64,000 nt of DNA from Halostella salina (lineage in GTDB: Archaea > Halobacteriota > Halobacteria > Halobacteriales > Natronoarchaeaceae), in NCBI RefSeq assembly GCF_003675855.1, contig NZ_RCIH01000004.1:1-64000 (forward strand), read 5' to 3'. Positions within the stretch are counted from its first letter, which is position 1. Each line of letters begins with the position of its first letter. Made by a program: the position numbers and the translations under genes. Below the pieces are notes generated by a model that saw nothing but the letters and a program-made list of their open reading frames with translations, made no database searches and was not told the DNA's origin. Shown in pieces: positions 62,921 to 64,000 of this stretch.

Positions 62921-64000
62921 TTAGAAGTAGTCGATCGACTCGGGCAGCTCCATCTTCATCCCCTTGCGCTCCCGGATCTCCATGATCTGGTCGCGCTGGA
63001 GGTTGTCGGCCATGACCTGGAACCCGGCGTTCTCGGTGTTCCAGGAGGCACGGCCCTCGGTGGCCGAGCGGATGTCGCTGGAGAAGCCGATCATCTCCTC
63101 GACGGGCGCGACGCCCTCGACGACCATCAGGTCGCCCTCCTGGTACATGTCGTCGACGCGGCCGCGGCGACCCTGGATCTCGCCGGAGGCCGAGCCCATG
63201 TACTCGTTGGGCACGTCGATGCGGACGTCCTGGATCGGTTCGAGCAGGCGGACCTCCGAGCGGATGAGCGCGCGGTGGACGGCCTCGCGGACCGCGGGGA
63301 TGACCTGCGCGGGACCGCGGTGGATGGTGTCCTCGTGGAGTCGGGCGTCGTGGAGGCGGATGAGCGACCCCTGGACCGGCTCGTTTGCCAGCGGGCCGTC
63401 GTCGAGTGCCTCCTCCAGCCCCTCGATGACGAGCTCCATCGTCTCGTTCAGGTGCTGGATACCCTTCGTGTCGTCGATGAGGATGTTCGTCCCGTGGATG
63501 TGCTCGACGTTCTGGGACGTGTCCTTGTCCATGCCGGCGTCCTGCAGGGCCTCGCGGCGCTCCTGCTCGGGCATGTTCATCGACACGTCGCCGAGCTGGA
63601 TCTTCTCGACGATCTCCTCGTTGAGCGGCTGGAGCGAGATGTAGAAGCGGTTGTGGCGGTTCGGCGAGATCCCCTCGACTTCCTGGGTCGGCTGCTGGGG
63701 CGCCTCGCGGAACACGACGATCGGTTCGCCGGTGTTGACCGGGATGCCCTGGTTGCGCTCGATGCGCTGGGTCTGGACTTCGAGGTGGAGTTCGCCCTGC
63801 CCGGAGATGAGGTGTTCGCCCGTGTCCTCGTTGATCTCGATCTGGATCGTCGGGTCCTCCTTGGACACCTGGCGGAGCGTCTCGATGAGCTTCGGCAGGT
63901 CGTCCATGTTCTTGGCCTCGATGGACTTCGTGATGACCGGCTCCGAGATGTGCTCGATGGACTCGAACGGCGTCATCTCGACGCTGGACACCGTCGAGCC
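62921..64000 (-). CDS. fusA: Translation elongation factor EF-2 (C-terminal part, cut by window edge)
   Basis: The visible 360 residues (about half of a ~730-residue EF-2) cover domains [60 protein letters not shown] and [24 protein letters not shown] holds the histidine (codon at 63320-63322) that archaea modify to diphthamide. Promotes translocation on the ribosome. The GTPase domain lies beyond base 64000. No downstream T-run is seen. Confidence 0.97.
   Translation of the reverse strand, partial: GSTVSSVEMTPFESIEHISEPVITKSIEAKNMDDLPKLIETLRQVSKEDPTIQIEINEDTGEHLISGQGELHLEVQTQRIERNQGIPVNTGEPIVVFREAPQQPTQEVEGISPNRHNRFYISLQPLNEEIVEKIQLGDVSMNMPEQERREALQDAGMDKDTSQNVEHIHGTNILIDDTKGIQHLNETMELVIEGLEEALDDGPLANEPVQGSLIRLHDARLHEDTIHRGPAQVIPAVREAVHRALIRSEVRLLEPIQDVRIDVPNEYMGSASGEIQGRRGRVDDMYQEGDLMVVEGVAPVEEMIGFSSDIRSATEGRASWNTENAGFQVMADNLQRDQIMEIRERKGMKMELPESIDYF

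Overview
The window is a stretch of haloarchaeal (class Halobacteria) chromosome. The evidence is high G+C, acidic proteins, short leaderless-type promoters with TATA boxes about 25-30 bases before start codons, and archaeal marker genes: ABCE1/RLI, EF-1A, EF-2, uS10, Sec61-beta, transcription factor S, archaemetzincin, FAU-1, SepF, the E1-like UbaA, a JAMM protease, F420 reductase and a PGF-CTERM protein. I see no plasmid, virus, rRNA or CRISPR signature. Almost everything is compact core genome, with many 4-base ATGA overlaps, some convergent genes with touching stops, and few gaps over 300 bases.

Layout. Bases 1-130 hold the right end of an IS1341/TnpB-type element. 250-1577 has small membrane proteins and a TFS paralogue. 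1863-7688 has EngB, two tandem DUF389 membrane proteins, a SIMPL lipoprotein, a NOG1-type GTPase and a DUF5518 protein. 7852-8643 is a single AT-rich HNH-nuclease gene that looks foreign. 8727-10716 carries hisE, a bifunctional-nuclease-family gene, pdxT, Sec61-beta and a thioredoxin. 10717-11341 is a repeat-rich gene-free stretch. 11342-17437 runs from F420:NADP reductase through membrane proteins, a HAD hydrolase and archaemetzincin to RLI and an EMC6-like protein. 17567-24605 holds a wHTH regulator, the PIN-ATPase-KH protein, a globin-coupled transducer, M20 and M32 peptidases. 24669-27336 has a cobalamin-binding protein translationally coupled to a JAMM desampylase, facing UbaA and followed by a rhodanese: an apparent SAMP (ubiquitin-like) and sulfur-transfer neighbourhood. 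27456-35536 has small zinc fingers, a UvrD-like helicase, an M24 pseudo-peptidase, riboflavin synthase, PrsW, FAU-1 and NifU. 35647-46186 has a secreted LVIVD protein, glucokinase, USP, UvrA, a BNR-repeat protein and a geranylgeranyl-reductase-family enzyme. 46301-52803 has YgfZ/GcvT-like, SepF, PUA and RNB proteins. 53025-56973 has two sulfatase-fold enzymes, a DUF1450 protein and a class I amidotransferase. 57153-64000 is a translation block: tRNA-Ala(CGC), rhomboid, uS10, EF-1A, homoserine dehydrogenase with its ACT partner, a CBS protein with a long disordered tail, and the C-terminal half of EF-2.

The most interesting signals are non-coding. First, two copies of a roughly 135-base 3'-UTR module begin exactly at the stop codons of engB and of the thioredoxin gene, with conserved T/A tracts and terminal hairpin but different inner stems. 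Second, at least five hairpins are built from two-base-pair blocks alternating with tandem G.A pairs around a GNA triloop (mostly GAA); three of them contain the GCGAAGC core known as an exceptionally stable DNA mini-hairpin. Among genes, the HNH protein, the CBS protein with a Q/G/R/P-rich tail, the TFS lacking the acidic dipeptide and the M24 protein lacking most metal ligands deserve a second look.
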